DNA from: Bacillota bacterium
Lineage (GTDB): Bacteria > Bacillota > Clostridia > DSM-8532
Direction: 5' to 3'
DNA: 64,000 nt
Assembly (NCBI GenBank): GCA_023411795.1
Contig: JAEYOK010000045.1
Coordinates: 62,001-126,000 of the forward strand
Numbering within the stretch: the first letter of the stretch is position 1; every line of letters starts with the position of its first letter. A program made the translations under genes and the position numbers. The notes under the pieces were generated by a model. It was not told the DNA's origin. It did not search any database and saw nothing but the letters and a program-made list of their open reading frames with translations. Below are positions 44,127 through 52,368 of this stretch, in pieces.

Positions 44127-44211
44127 AGTAACCCCTCCATGCAACCACTTTTGTGGCTATATTAATCTTTTCTAAACCCAATATGAAGTTTAGTACCTAA
44201 AAATTTCAGTC

Positions 44212-44940
44212 TTATCCGCCCAAATAAGCTTTTCTGATATCATCGGATTCAATTAAATCACTACTCTTGCCACTTGTTTTCAAAAACCCGTTTTCAAGTA
44301 CATATGTCCTGTCTGATATGGATAATGCCATAAACGCGTTCTGCTCCACCAGAAGAACCGGAACATGCTTTTCCTTATTGATTTTAACAATAATATCAAA
44401 CATATCGTCAACAATAACAGGAGCAAGGCCTAGCGAAGGCTCATCAAACATTATCAACTCAGGCTTCGCCATAAGTCCTCTTGCTATTGCAAGCATTTGC
44501 TGCTCCCCGCCTGAAAGGCTCCCGGCAAGCTGATTTCTGCGTTCCTTTAGCCTTGGGAACAAAACAAACTGCTCTTCCATGACCTCAGCCATTTGCTTTC
44601 GATTATAACGCTTTGAATAAGCACCCATCTCTAAGTTTGCCTGCACAGACATATCTGGAAATACAAGCCGTCCCTCAGGTACATATATAATTCCCTTACT
44701 TACGATATCATGGGATTTTGTCTTTGTAATATCTTCGCCTTCAAATATTATATTTCCGTTTTTGGCAGGCTTAAGTCCCATTATTGAACGCATGGTAGTA
44801 GTCTTGCCTGCACCGTTGGAGCCGATTATTGATACGATTTCTTTTTCATATACCTCCAACGTTATACCAAATAAGGCCTGAACCTCTCCATAAAAAACAT
44901 CAACATTTTTAAGAGAAAGGACCGTTTTCTTTTCTGTCAT
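44212..44940 (-). CDS. livF: branched-chain amino acid-type ABC transporter ATPase LivF
   Basis: A 242-residue ATPase with Walker A GSNGAGKTT, signature LSGGEQQMLAIARGL, Walker B LIMFDEPSLGLAP and the switch His in VEQN context. It overlaps livG by 4 bases. It energises the LivHM channel. The substrate need not be an amino acid; this family also carries amides, urea and aromatic or hydroxy acids. Confidence 0.94.
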   Translation of the reverse strand: MTEKKTVLSLKNVDVFYGEVQALFGITLEVYEKEIVSIIGSNGAGKTTTMRSIMGLKPAKNGNIIFEGEDITKTKSHDIVSKGIIYVPEGRLVFPDMSVQANLEMGAYSKRYNRKQMAEVMEEQFVLFPRLKERRNQLAGSLSGGEQQMLAIARGLMAKPELIMFDEPSLGLAPVIVDDMFDIIVKINKEKHVPVLLVEQNAFMALSISDRTYVLENGFLKTSGKSSDLIESDDIRKAYLGG

Positions 44941-45713
44941 TTTCTCACCTTATACCTTTCTCCAAGATAAGCCTTAATAACCTCAGGATCTTTCTGAATA
45001 ACCTCCGGTGTACCTTCGGCAATCTTAGCACCGAAATTTATTACGGTGATCATTTGGCTTATATTCATTACTACATCCATGTTATGTTCAATAAAGAACA
45101 AGGTCTTTCCATTTTGATGGATTCTGTTTAACAAATCTATAAAGGCCACTCGTTCTGAAGGATTCAACCCGGCAGCCGGTTCGTCAAGCAAAATAAGCTC
45201 AGGATCCATCATGAGGGCTCTGGCAACCTCAAGAATCTTTCTTTTCCCATATGGCAGATTTTTTACATACTCATTTTTTATATCATAAAGCCCGATGTAT
45301 TCCAGCATCTCCTCGGCTTTTTCTTTAAGCAGCCTTTCTTCTTTAGCAGATTCTCTGAGCCTTATAATACTGCTTATCAGCCCCAACTTTGTAAGCTGAT
45401 GGCCGCCTACCATAACATTTTCAATAGCTGTCATGGTGTTATACAGCTTAATATTCTGGAATGTTCTTCCTATACCAACCCGTGCAATTTGATGAGTGGG
45501 TAAGTTTGTAAGCTCAATATCTTTATAGAAAATCTTACCGCTTGTTACGGGAAAAACACCCTCTATCATATTGGTAGTAGTAGTTTTACCTGATCCATTA
45601 GGGCCAATTAAAGCATGAATAGAATGTTCCTCAACCTTTAGAGAGAGGTCATTAACTGCTACCAGACCGCCAAATTTTTTCGTTACATTTTCTAGTGTAA
45701 GTATAGTACTCAT
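44937..45713 (-). CDS. livG: branched-chain amino acid-type ABC transporter ATPase LivG
   Basis: A 258-residue ATPase with Walker A GPNGSGKTT, a family-typical degenerate signature LPYGKRKILEVARAL, Walker B LILLDEPAAGLNP and C-terminal IAEGTPEVIQKDPEVIKAYLG. It is coupled to livF by a 4-base overlap and follows livM after one base. Confidence 0.94.
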   Translation of the reverse strand: MSTILTLENVTKKFGGLVAVNDLSLKVEEHSIHALIGPNGSGKTTTTNMIEGVFPVTSGKIFYKDIELTNLPTHQIARVGIGRTFQNIKLYNTMTAIENVMVGGHQLTKLGLISSIIRLRESAKEERLLKEKAEEMLEYIGLYDIKNEYVKNLPYGKRKILEVARALMMDPELILLDEPAAGLNPSERVAFIDLLNRIHQNGKTLFFIEHNMDVVMNISQMITVINFGAKIAEGTPEVIQKDPEVIKAYLGERYKVRK

Positions 45714-45714
45714 G

Positions 45715-46689
45715 CTATCCCTCCCTCATAGAATTACTCTTGGTAAACTTTTTCTTTATTCTCAGGAATAGCTTCTTAATCAAGGGATAAAGACCATCCG
45801 GAACAAGAATAGCCATTACAAGACAAATCGTGCAAAAAAGAATCCAGTAATATTCCTGATATTTTCTTAAAAACTCAGGCAAAGTTGTAACAATCGTTGC
45901 CCCTAGAATATTACCCGGAACTGAGCCTATCCCACCCATCATCAGCATTGCTACATAGTTCTGTGACGTGGCAATAGTGAAGGAGGTAGGGTTAATGTAG
46001 ATATTGTAACCGGCATATAATGCGCCGGCTATAGCTGAATATACGGAGGAAAGAGTAAATGCCTGAATTTTAAGCTTTGCGATGTCTATACCGCTTGCCT
46101 CAGCAGCCTCCACATTATCTCTAATCGCTTTATATGCTCGTCCCCATTTAGAATTAACAATCTTATACGCAACCAATATGGCTATAACCGTAAATACTAG
46201 TAAAACTGCAAAATAATCGTTTTTAACATCTGATTTATAAAATGGAGTTTCAAGTCTTCCTATGTAATTAAGCCCATTTACACCGCCAGTAATATCTGTG
46301 AGATTTGTAGCCAGAAGCCGAGCAATCTCCGCAAAACCAATGGTTGTAAGGGAAAGGTAAAACCCCTTTAGCCTAAGGCTGGGGTATCCAAGCCCGCGGC
46401 CTATGGCTAAGCCGACCGCGAACATGGCAAATAGAGCAACCCAAGGATTCCAACCTGCGGAAGTTGTTAAAAGCCCATAGCTATAAGCACCTAAAGCAAG
46501 CATACCTGCTGTTGCAAGATTCATTTGACCTGTTAACCCTGTAATGAAGTTCAGGCCCAGAACCAGTATAATGTTGCATAGTAATTGATTAATAACGCTT
46601 TGTATATAGGTGTTGGAATTGTTGAAAAAAACAACAAGTGCTCCCAGCGCCACAATCCAAATCAGTATTATACCTAATCGTTTTTTCAT
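45715..46689 (-). CDS. livM: branched-chain amino acid-type ABC permease LivM
   Basis: A 324-residue membrane permease with LNFITGLTGQMNLATAGMLA near the N-terminus and the coupling segment AIRDNVEAAEASGIDI. About eight to ten helices. The start has GAGGGTT upstream. It lies between livH and livG. Confidence 0.93.
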   Translation of the reverse strand: MKKRLGIILIWIVALGALVVFFNNSNTYIQSVINQLLCNIILVLGLNFITGLTGQMNLATAGMLALGAYSYGLLTTSAGWNPWVALFAMFAVGLAIGRGLGYPSLRLKGFYLSLTTIGFAEIARLLATNLTDITGGVNGLNYIGRLETPFYKSDVKNDYFAVLLVFTVIAILVAYKIVNSKWGRAYKAIRDNVEAAEASGIDIAKLKIQAFTLSSVYSAIAGALYAGYNIYINPTSFTIATSQNYVAMLMMGGIGSVPGNILGATIVTTLPEFLRKYQEYYWILFCTICLVMAILVPDGLYPLIKKLFLRIKKKFTKSNSMREG

Positions 46690-46721
46690 ATCATAACCCT
46701 CTCATAGGACACCGTTCACGT

Positions 46722-47606
46722 TTATGCTTTTTTCGCTCTGATAATTCCATTAGGCCTGATGAGCAGGAATATTATCATAACGCCAAATGCCACAACATCT
46801 TTATAAGTGGCAGGGAAAAACAATACACCGAATTGTTCCAGTAAACCAAGAAGAATCCCGCCAACTATAGCGCCGGGATAGCTGCCAAAGCCACCGATTA
46901 TTCCTGCACAAAAACCTTTAAGGGCGGTGGATGCAACCATTCCGGTATTTATATTAAACAAAGGTGCGGTAAGAATACCAATTACACCACATAGCGCAGC
47001 TGACATGGCAACCGTTATGTTTATGTTTTTTGTCACGTTAATACCCATAAGAGCAGCAGCATCTTTGTTTTGTGAAACACAGATCATTGCTTTTCCTGTA
47101 CGGGTGGTTTTAAAGAATACCTGTAAACCTGTAACAATAATTATTGAAACAGCTATTATATATATATAAGAAGTCGGCAAAGCCGCAGATCCGATTTTAA
47201 TACTGTCACGTAAAAACCCTCTTACTGTAAAGGGTAGCGGACCCCATATCAAACGACATAGTTCTATAATGATCCTACTAAGCATCATCGTACCGAACAT
47301 GGCATATGTAATAAATTGCAGATTTCGAAGGGGATTTAATACTATTGTTGAAGCAAATATACCGAAGGCCGCCATTGCTACGATTGTCAGTATTATTGCC
47401 AGCCATATTGGAAGACCCAAAGCCTTAACAAAGGTTCCACCAAAGAAATATGCTCCCAAAACAATAAAGCTCTCATGAGCAAAATTAACTAATCCCGTTG
47501 CGTTATAAATTAGAGTGTACTCGGTAGCAACGAGAGAATAAATAAATCCCATCGCTACACCAATAACTATAAATTGTAGTATGTTTACATCAGCTAGAGA
47601 ACCCAT
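46722..47606 (-). CDS. livH: branched-chain amino acid-type ABC permease LivH
   Basis: A 294-residue membrane permease with IGVAMGFIYSLVATEYTLIYNATG, VNFAHES and the coupling loop SQNKDAAALMGINV. ATG 47606 is preferred, with AGGATGG upstream; the extra residues of the longer frame lack a ribosome site. It pairs with LivM to form the channel. Confidence 0.92.
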   Translation of the reverse strand: MGSLADVNILQFIVIGVAMGFIYSLVATEYTLIYNATGLVNFAHESFIVLGAYFFGGTFVKALGLPIWLAIILTIVAMAAFGIFASTIVLNPLRNLQFITYAMFGTMMLSRIIIELCRLIWGPLPFTVRGFLRDSIKIGSAALPTSYIYIIAVSIIIVTGLQVFFKTTRTGKAMICVSQNKDAAALMGINVTKNINITVAMSAALCGVIGILTAPLFNINTGMVASTALKGFCAGIIGGFGSYPGAIVGGILLGLLEQFGVLFFPATYKDVVAFGVMIIFLLIRPNGIIRAKKA

Positions 47607-47688
47607 AATCACCATCCTGACTAAGAATAGAATAAGTAAGGCTACCGCCAAACTTAGTCATATTAAATAACCTGAGGATATTTAATGT

Positions 47689-47717
47689 TACCGCCCGTTA
47701 TTTACTAACGGGCGGTA
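47689..47717 (-). terminator. intra-operon hairpin between livJ and livH
   Basis: TACCGCCCGTT and AACGGGCGGTA form an 11-bp stem with a 7-base loop. No T run follows on the minus strand, so it is more likely an RNA-stabilising or attenuating hairpin that raises the amount of binding protein relative to the permeases. Confidence 0.65.
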
Positions 47718-47737
47718 CAAAAAAGTTTTTTTAGATA

Positions 47738-48964
47738 TTATTTACCGAATCCGTAATCTTCTGCGACTGATACGCTTCCTACGATAACAGGTACAAGGTT
47801 CTGGATTTCGTTAATACTGATTTCATACAATAAATCTGTGTACTCACTTGCATAAGATGTACCAACCAGTGTTATAAGACCATTGGTCTTCGCAATTGCG
47901 TCACGAACAGCCTGGCGGTCTGTGGAGTCTGCGCGTTTGATTGCATCAATAAGTACTGTTGCGTGTGAATAGTAAAGTGCGCCTTGAACGTCAGGATTAA
48001 TATTGTACTTTTTGATAAATTTCTCGGTGAAAGCGGCCTGTGCTTCTCTAGTATCAGTATATGAGAAGTCAGATACACAGCGCCATCCCTCTATCCACTC
48101 TGGCTCCATCATATCAAGAACCTGTGCCTGAGCGAGGATAGGATTCATATAAACCTTCTGGTTACGAAGACCCAGCTCATACATACCCTTTGCTAAAGCA
48201 ACAGCGGCATTATCATGTGTAGAGGAAACCCAACCATCAACACCTGCAGCAATTGCCTTTGAAATCTGTGCTGTCAAGTCTGTATCACTCTTGGTATGCC
48301 ATTCGATATGGTAAGGGATACCTTTGGATTCAAAGTAAGCCTTGTAACCCTCAGCAGCAGCTGTTCCGGTCTCGTCGTTAGCACACATGATACCTACTTT
48401 TGTTACACCGTCTTCAACAATTGCCTTGCCCATGATCTGGACATTTATACCGTCATCAGTACGGTTTCTCCAAAGCCATTCATTTTTTAGTTCACGGATT
48501 TTTACTGATGTAGCAGAGTTAATCAAAGGTATCTTTAACTCTTTTACTGTTTCACTTAAAGCGATTGTTTGTCCACTGAAATATGGGCCAAGTACTGCAA
48601 CAGCACCTTCTGATGCCAGCTTGTTAACAGTGTTCAAGCTTAAGTCAGCGTTACCTTGGTCATCTTCGATTTTCATCTCCAGTAGGTGCCAGCCATCACT
48701 CAGCTCGATACCACCGGCTGCGTTAACCTCTTCGATTTTTAGCTCAGCGCCATAACGGGCTTGTAAGCCACCAGCAGCCTGTTCACCCGTTACAGGAAGT
48801 GATAACCCGATAATGATTGGATCACCATAAACCTTTTCATTATCATTATTACCGGTTTGTGAAGGGGTAGGAGTTGTGTTCGAACCTGCATTGGTAGAAC
48901 CACAAGCTGCCAAAGAGAAAACCAAAGATACTGCAATCACAACAAGTAATAGTTTTTTCAACAT
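47738..48964 (-). CDS. livJ: ABC transporter substrate-binding lipoprotein (LivJ type)
   Basis: A 408-residue lipoprotein with signal peptide and lipobox LAAC at residues 18-21, then a Thr/Asn/Ser linker and the periplasmic-binding-protein type 1 fold (IIIGLSLPVTGEQAAGGLQA; AVLGPYFSGQTIALSE). It captures the substrate for LivHMGF. First gene of the liv operon, behind a promoter with an operator-like site over its -35 box. Confidence 0.92.
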   Translation of the reverse strand: MLKKLLLVVIAVSLVFSLAACGSTNAGSNTTPTPSQTGNNDNEKVYGDPIIIGLSLPVTGEQAAGGLQARYGAELKIEEVNAAGGIELSDGWHLLEMKIEDDQGNADLSLNTVNKLASEGAVAVLGPYFSGQTIALSETVKELKIPLINSATSVKIRELKNEWLWRNRTDDGINVQIMGKAIVEDGVTKVGIMCANDETGTAAAEGYKAYFESKGIPYHIEWHTKSDTDLTAQISKAIAAGVDGWVSSTHDNAAVALAKGMYELGLRNQKVYMNPILAQAQVLDMMEPEWIEGWRCVSDFSYTDTREAQAAFTEKFIKKYNINPDVQGALYYSHATVLIDAIKRADSTDRQAVRDAIAKTNGLITLVGTSYASEYTDLLYEISINEIQNLVPVIVGSVSVAEDYGFGK

Positions 48965-49013
48965 ATTTCCTCCTTTATATATGTGCTTAGCTTATAGTAT
49001 ATTTTCCCTATTC

Positions 49014-49023
49014 ATCAGACAAT
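49014..49023. promoter_or_regulatory. operator-like ATCAGACAAT in the livJ leader
   Basis: An exact ATCAGACAAT about 50 bases upstream of livJ, downstream of its putative promoter. It matches the motif of the TRAP island. Confidence 0.55.
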
Positions 49024-49068
49024 ATTTATAGTTGATTAAGGGCAATGCTAAGCAATGTTATGACAATA

Positions 49069-49098
49069 TTATTACACTTAACTAATTTGTCTGTCAAT
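49069..49098 (-). promoter_or_regulatory. livJ promoter with overlapping operator
   Basis: On the minus strand TTGACA (49092-49097), 17 bases, TAATAA (49069-49074). The -35 box is part of the near-dyad TTTGTCTGTCAAT (49086-49098), a variant of the shared operator, so repressor and polymerase would compete directly. Confidence 0.6.
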
Positions 49099-49185
49099 AT
49101 CTTTGTTTTAATTGGTCATAATTAATAATATTAGGTCCTTTTATGAAACATATATTTTTTTAATTATAGTATATGTCAATAATTA

Positions 49186-49209
49186 ATCAGACAATATATA
49201 TCAGACAAC
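49186..49209. promoter_or_regulatory. two tandem operator-like ATCAGACAA sites
   Basis: ATCAGACAAT (49186-49195) and ATCAGACAAC (49200-49209) start 14 bases apart, between the GntR gene terminator and the livJ promoter. The close spacing suggests cooperative binding of dimers. Confidence 0.55.
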
Positions 49210-49235
49210 CTTCCTAACTATCAAATTGAATAGCA

Positions 49236-49277
49236 TAGAAAAATAAAACCTATTTTATCATTTGATAAAATAGGTTT
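49236..49277 (-). terminator. terminator of the second GntR gene
   Basis: AAACCTATTTTATC-aaat-GATAAAATAGGTTT, a 14-bp perfect stem, followed on the minus strand by TATTTTTC. Confidence 0.85.
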
Positions 49278-49337
49278 CGCAAATGTGATATTACATACAA
49301 CAGCTTGATATTTAGAGTTGCCACTAATAGAGCAACA

Positions 49338-50024
49338 TCAGAGCCCCGCCTGATTAATTGCATTATCAACAGAAACGCGCAGGTGATCTCGCATGTTGTA
49401 TTTAGCGCTGTTGGTATCACGATTATATATGGAATCGAGAATCATTTTATGTGCCTCGACAGCGGCTTTTCGATGTTCGACATTGGAAAAGGTTATGATG
49501 CGGTACTGTTTAAATGTATCTTCCAATTGCTTGGTTATACTTATTAACAACGAATTTTGAGTTCCCCGGGCAATTGCTCCATGAAAAGCCTCGTCCATTG
49601 CGACTATCCTAAATATATCCCCTTCACCCACAGCGTCCTCAAAGTTTTTTTCAATCTGCTGTAAATTTTTAAGCTGCTTCTTATCGTACTGCTGAATAAA
49701 CAAAGTTATGGCTAAATCCTCTATAGCCATTCGTACATACATGTAATTTAATATGCTTTCTTTATTATCCAATAACCATTTGCTAATTTTTTCGGGAGCA
49801 TACTCTTTATTCGAGATAACATATACACCGCTACCCCGCTTGATTTCTACGAATCCCTTTGCTTGAAGTATACGGGAAGCCTCACGTATCGAAGATCTGC
49901 CTACGCCGAATTGTGCGCAAAGAGCCTGCTCGGTGGGCAATTTCTGTCCTATAGCTATTGAACCGTTTTCTATACTTTCTTTTAACTTGTTATAAACTAA
50001 ATCGCTTACAGATTTTTCTTTCAT
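49338..50024 (-). CDS. second FadR-subfamily GntR regulator
   Basis: A 228-residue FadR/FCD regulator. The winged helix carries FGVGRSSIREASRILQAKGFVEIKRGSGVYV; the FCD part has DEAFHGAIARG, EAHKMILDSIYN and MRDHLRVSV with the expected metal-site His residues. Its DNA-recognition helix is very similar to that of the regulator at 102-815 (RSSLREAYRILQ versus RSSIREASRILQ), which fits binding to the same motif. It is divergent from the dehydrogenase gene and upstream of liv. Ribosome site GAGGGGAAG. Confidence 0.9.
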   Translation of the reverse strand: MKEKSVSDLVYNKLKESIENGSIAIGQKLPTEQALCAQFGVGRSSIREASRILQAKGFVEIKRGSGVYVISNKEYAPEKISKWLLDNKESILNYMYVRMAIEDLAITLFIQQYDKKQLKNLQQIEKNFEDAVGEGDIFRIVAMDEAFHGAIARGTQNSLLISITKQLEDTFKQYRIITFSNVEHRKAAVEAHKMILDSIYNRDTNSAKYNMRDHLRVSVDNAINQAGL

Positions 50025-50148
50025 AACTTCCCCTCAACCTTCAGCAATATTTTAAAAAGAGTTAATAATTAGCTTACTATATTAGTGCACCCTTTATACT
50101 TCTATAATACTAAAAATAGGATATATAAGTAAACAATTAAGTGCAATA

Positions 50149-50162
50149 ATTTGTCTGACAAT
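50149..50162. promoter_or_regulatory. best-symmetry operator TTGTC-t-GACAA in the divergent region
   Basis: ATTTGTCTGACAAT is a perfect 5-5 dyad around one central base, between the divergent GntR and dehydrogenase genes. It probably shows the full operator of which ATCAGACAAT is the half-degenerate form. Confidence 0.6.
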
Positions 50163-50176
50163 TAAAAGTATTTTTA

Positions 50177-50205
50177 TTGATTAATATATATTCATCAGAT
50201 AAAAT
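50177..50205 (+). promoter_or_regulatory. promoter of the medium-chain dehydrogenase gene
   Basis: TTGATT (50177-50182), 17 bases, TAAAAT (50200-50205). The operator-like ATCAGATAAA (50194-50203) covers the -10 box. Confidence 0.5.
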
Positions 50206-50243
50206 AAAGGAAGTTATAACGTCTTGATAGGAGAATATAGATA

Positions 50244-51275
50244 ATGGATACAATGAAGGCAGCTGTCGTGAATGAGAATGGTGCTCTTGAAATCCGTGAA
50301 ATACCTGTTCCATCCATCAATGAATATCAGGTTCTTGTAAAAATGAGCTATGGCTCGACTTGTGCAGGTACCGATCAGGGTTTAATAGATAAAAAGCATC
50401 CTTACCCTGTTTCTTATCCCTCTGTCCTAGGCCATGAAAGTGTCGGTCGCGCCATTAAGCTGGGAGAAAAAGTCACCACCTTTAAAGAAGGCGACTTAAT
50501 ATCCCGAGTTGGAACACCTGCTATGCCTGAGATCGGGTTGGGAAGCAACTGGGGTGGCTTTGCCCAATACGGAGTCGCTACCGATTTCCTAGCTATGGAA
50601 CGTGACGGAATATCTCGCAGCGAATGGGAAAAAGCCAGAGTACAAAAGCTGATTCCCAATGATATTGATGAGAAAGCCGCACCGATGATTATAACATGGC
50701 GCGAAACTCTCAGTTACACAAACAGACTTGGAGTAAAAAATGGAGACAATGTACTGATAGCAGGTTCTGGGGCAAATGCTCTTGCATTTATTCGCCATTG
50801 TGTTTATGTGGGAGCCAAGGTTGTTGTATTAGGAAGCTCTTCAAGAAGCGAGCTTAACATAAAAGCCGGAGCAATTTCCAATATCGACTATAAATCGGAT
50901 AATCAGCTTCAACAGCTTAAAGATCTGTTCCCTGATGGCATTGACTATATAATTGATGCGGTGGGTTTCTCAGAAAATGTCAACACAGCTTTACCACTAA
51001 TAAAGGAAAATGGTTGTATCGCTGTTTATGGCTGGCATTCAAGAAAAGGCTACGCAATAAATCCTTTTAAATCTAACCATTCATTTCGTGTTTACTGTGA
51101 TGGCTATGATGAGCCTGAAACCCATGATGAGATTATCAAACGAATCCGGGAAGGCTTCCTTGATGCAGCATTATGGTACGATATGGGCTCACCTCTACCG
51201 CTTGAACAGATTAATAGAGCCTATGAATTATTAAAAGAGCGAAGAGCACTGAAATATCTCATTGATCTGACATAA
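50244..51275 (+). CDS. zinc-type medium-chain alcohol dehydrogenase family protein
   Basis: A 343-residue MDR-family oxidoreductase. The N-terminal catalytic domain has the zinc-ligand pattern TCAGTDQGL and GHESVG, and the Rossmann domain starts GDNVLIAGSGANALAFIRHC. The four-cysteine structural zinc loop of classical alcohol dehydrogenases is missing. Such enzymes oxidise polyols, sugar acids or hydroxy acids with NAD(P). It is divergent from the GntR gene, under a promoter overlapped by the shared operator, and so probably belongs to the liv island pathway. Confidence 0.85.
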   Translation: MDTMKAAVVNENGALEIREIPVPSINEYQVLVKMSYGSTCAGTDQGLIDKKHPYPVSYPSVLGHESVGRAIKLGEKVTTFKEGDLISRVGTPAMPEIGLGSNWGGFAQYGVATDFLAMERDGISRSEWEKARVQKLIPNDIDEKAAPMIITWRETLSYTNRLGVKNGDNVLIAGSGANALAFIRHCVYVGAKVVVLGSSSRSELNIKAGAISNIDYKSDNQLQQLKDLFPDGIDYIIDAVGFSENVNTALPLIKENGCIAVYGWHSRKGYAINPFKSNHSFRVYCDGYDEPETHDEIIKRIREGFLDAALWYDMGSPLPLEQINRAYELLKERRALKYLIDLT

Positions 51276-51295
51276 TAAAATTTAGGAATCGGATG

Positions 51296-51325
51296 TTAAA
51301 AAGGAGAGGCCATTTGCCTCTCCTT
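51296..51325 (-). terminator. bidirectional terminator between dehydrogenase and spoIIQ
   Basis: AAGGAGAGG and CCTCTCCTT pair around a 7-base loop; on the minus strand it is followed by TTTTTAACA, ending spoIIQ. It can also cap the dehydrogenase transcript on the plus strand. Confidence 0.75.
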
Positions 51326-51386
51326 ACAGGGTATTTAACAGAGCCTACATTTATTCTGCCTACAATAGGGAACTAACCCTATTCGA

Positions 51387-52325
51387 TTATTTTGCAAAGT
51401 CTATATATGCGGCGGGATCAACCAATTTATTCTCTTTGTAAAGCTCAAAATGAAGATGTGTAGGCTCTGCGCTTTCAAAAATGGCGGTTGCCCCGACAGC
51501 GCCAATTGGGTCCCCAAGCTTTACCTCCTGACCAATCTGCAGGGTTTGGTCACTGGCAAGATTGGAATATACAGATTTATAACCATTCTTATGATCGATT
51601 ACAACAGTAAATCCGTATCTAGGATCATTCTTTATTTCCAGTATAGTTCCGTTACCTACAGCGCGAACAACTTCCCCTCTTGGAGCTGCTAAATCTATAC
51701 CGCTGTGCGTACGCCATTCATTAAATGTAGGAGAAAAGACCAGCTTGTCCATTGAGAAATCAGACTGGACTTTACCTGCTATCGGGCTTTGAAGAGACGG
51801 TCTCACAATTGCCAGAACAACATCCTCAGTAGCCGCATCATCTTCAATTTCAGCCTGCGTGTTATTCGTTGTGGTTACAGAAGCATCTTCTGCAGAAGCA
51901 TCTTCTGCAGGACCTGGCTCTTTATCCTCATGAATTACATTTGTATCCGGATCGGGTACAGTCTCGTCAACTATAGTGTCAGATGCCGGTTTGTCTTCAT
52001 TTCCCTCCATACCGATAAGGGGATCGTCTTCAGAATAATGAGTCCCCTCATCAACTATGGAGCTTTGATCATCCTCAAAAGGATTGGAATAATCGCCAAA
52101 ACCTATATCTTGTTCCTCTCCGGGACCATCTTCTTGTGCGTAATAAGGATCTTCCGGTTCCGGGTCACTAAGTATCTGGTTTGTTGAAAAGTATACTGCA
52201 CCTGCAGCCAGAGCGCACAATCCTACTACGATTGCGATATAGAATCCACTTTCTTTAAAAAACGATTTAAACTTATTTCCTGGTTCTTCTTCTTTAAATC
52301 TTCCCTTGTTGTTCACAGTATCCAC
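51387..52325 (-). CDS. spoIIQ: SpoIIQ-like M23 endopeptidase-domain protein
   Basis: 312 residues. One membrane helix (about 27-47, GFYIAIVVGLCALAAGAVYF) is followed by a very acidic Asp/Glu/Pro linker (about 55-165) and a C-terminal LytM/M23 domain. Unlike Bacillus SpoIIQ, the metal-binding residues look intact: THSGIDLAAP and THLHFELY. It is expected in the forespore membrane, facing SpoIIIAH during engulfment. The linker contains two direct copies of AEDAS. It follows spoIID. Confidence 0.88.
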   Translation of the reverse strand: MDTVNNKGRFKEEEPGNKFKSFFKESGFYIAIVVGLCALAAGAVYFSTNQILSDPEPEDPYYAQEDGPGEEQDIGFGDYSNPFEDDQSSIVDEGTHYSEDDPLIGMEGNEDKPASDTIVDETVPDPDTNVIHEDKEPGPAEDASAEDASVTTTNNTQAEIEDDAATEDVVLAIVRPSLQSPIAGKVQSDFSMDKLVFSPTFNEWRTHSGIDLAAPRGEVVRAVGNGTILEIKNDPRYGFTVVIDHKNGYKSVYSNLASDQTLQIGQEVKLGDPIGAVGATAIFESAEPTHLHFELYKENKLVDPAAYIDFAK

Positions 52326-52368
52326 CTCCGTTTTGTATTATTGCCAACGGTAGGTGTTTTATACTTTA

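Larger units (their letters stand above)
48965..49337. other. 373-base regulatory region between livJ and the GntR gene
   Basis: No gene is present. It contains the livJ promoter, four operator-like motifs and the terminator of the GntR gene. Confidence 0.6.
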
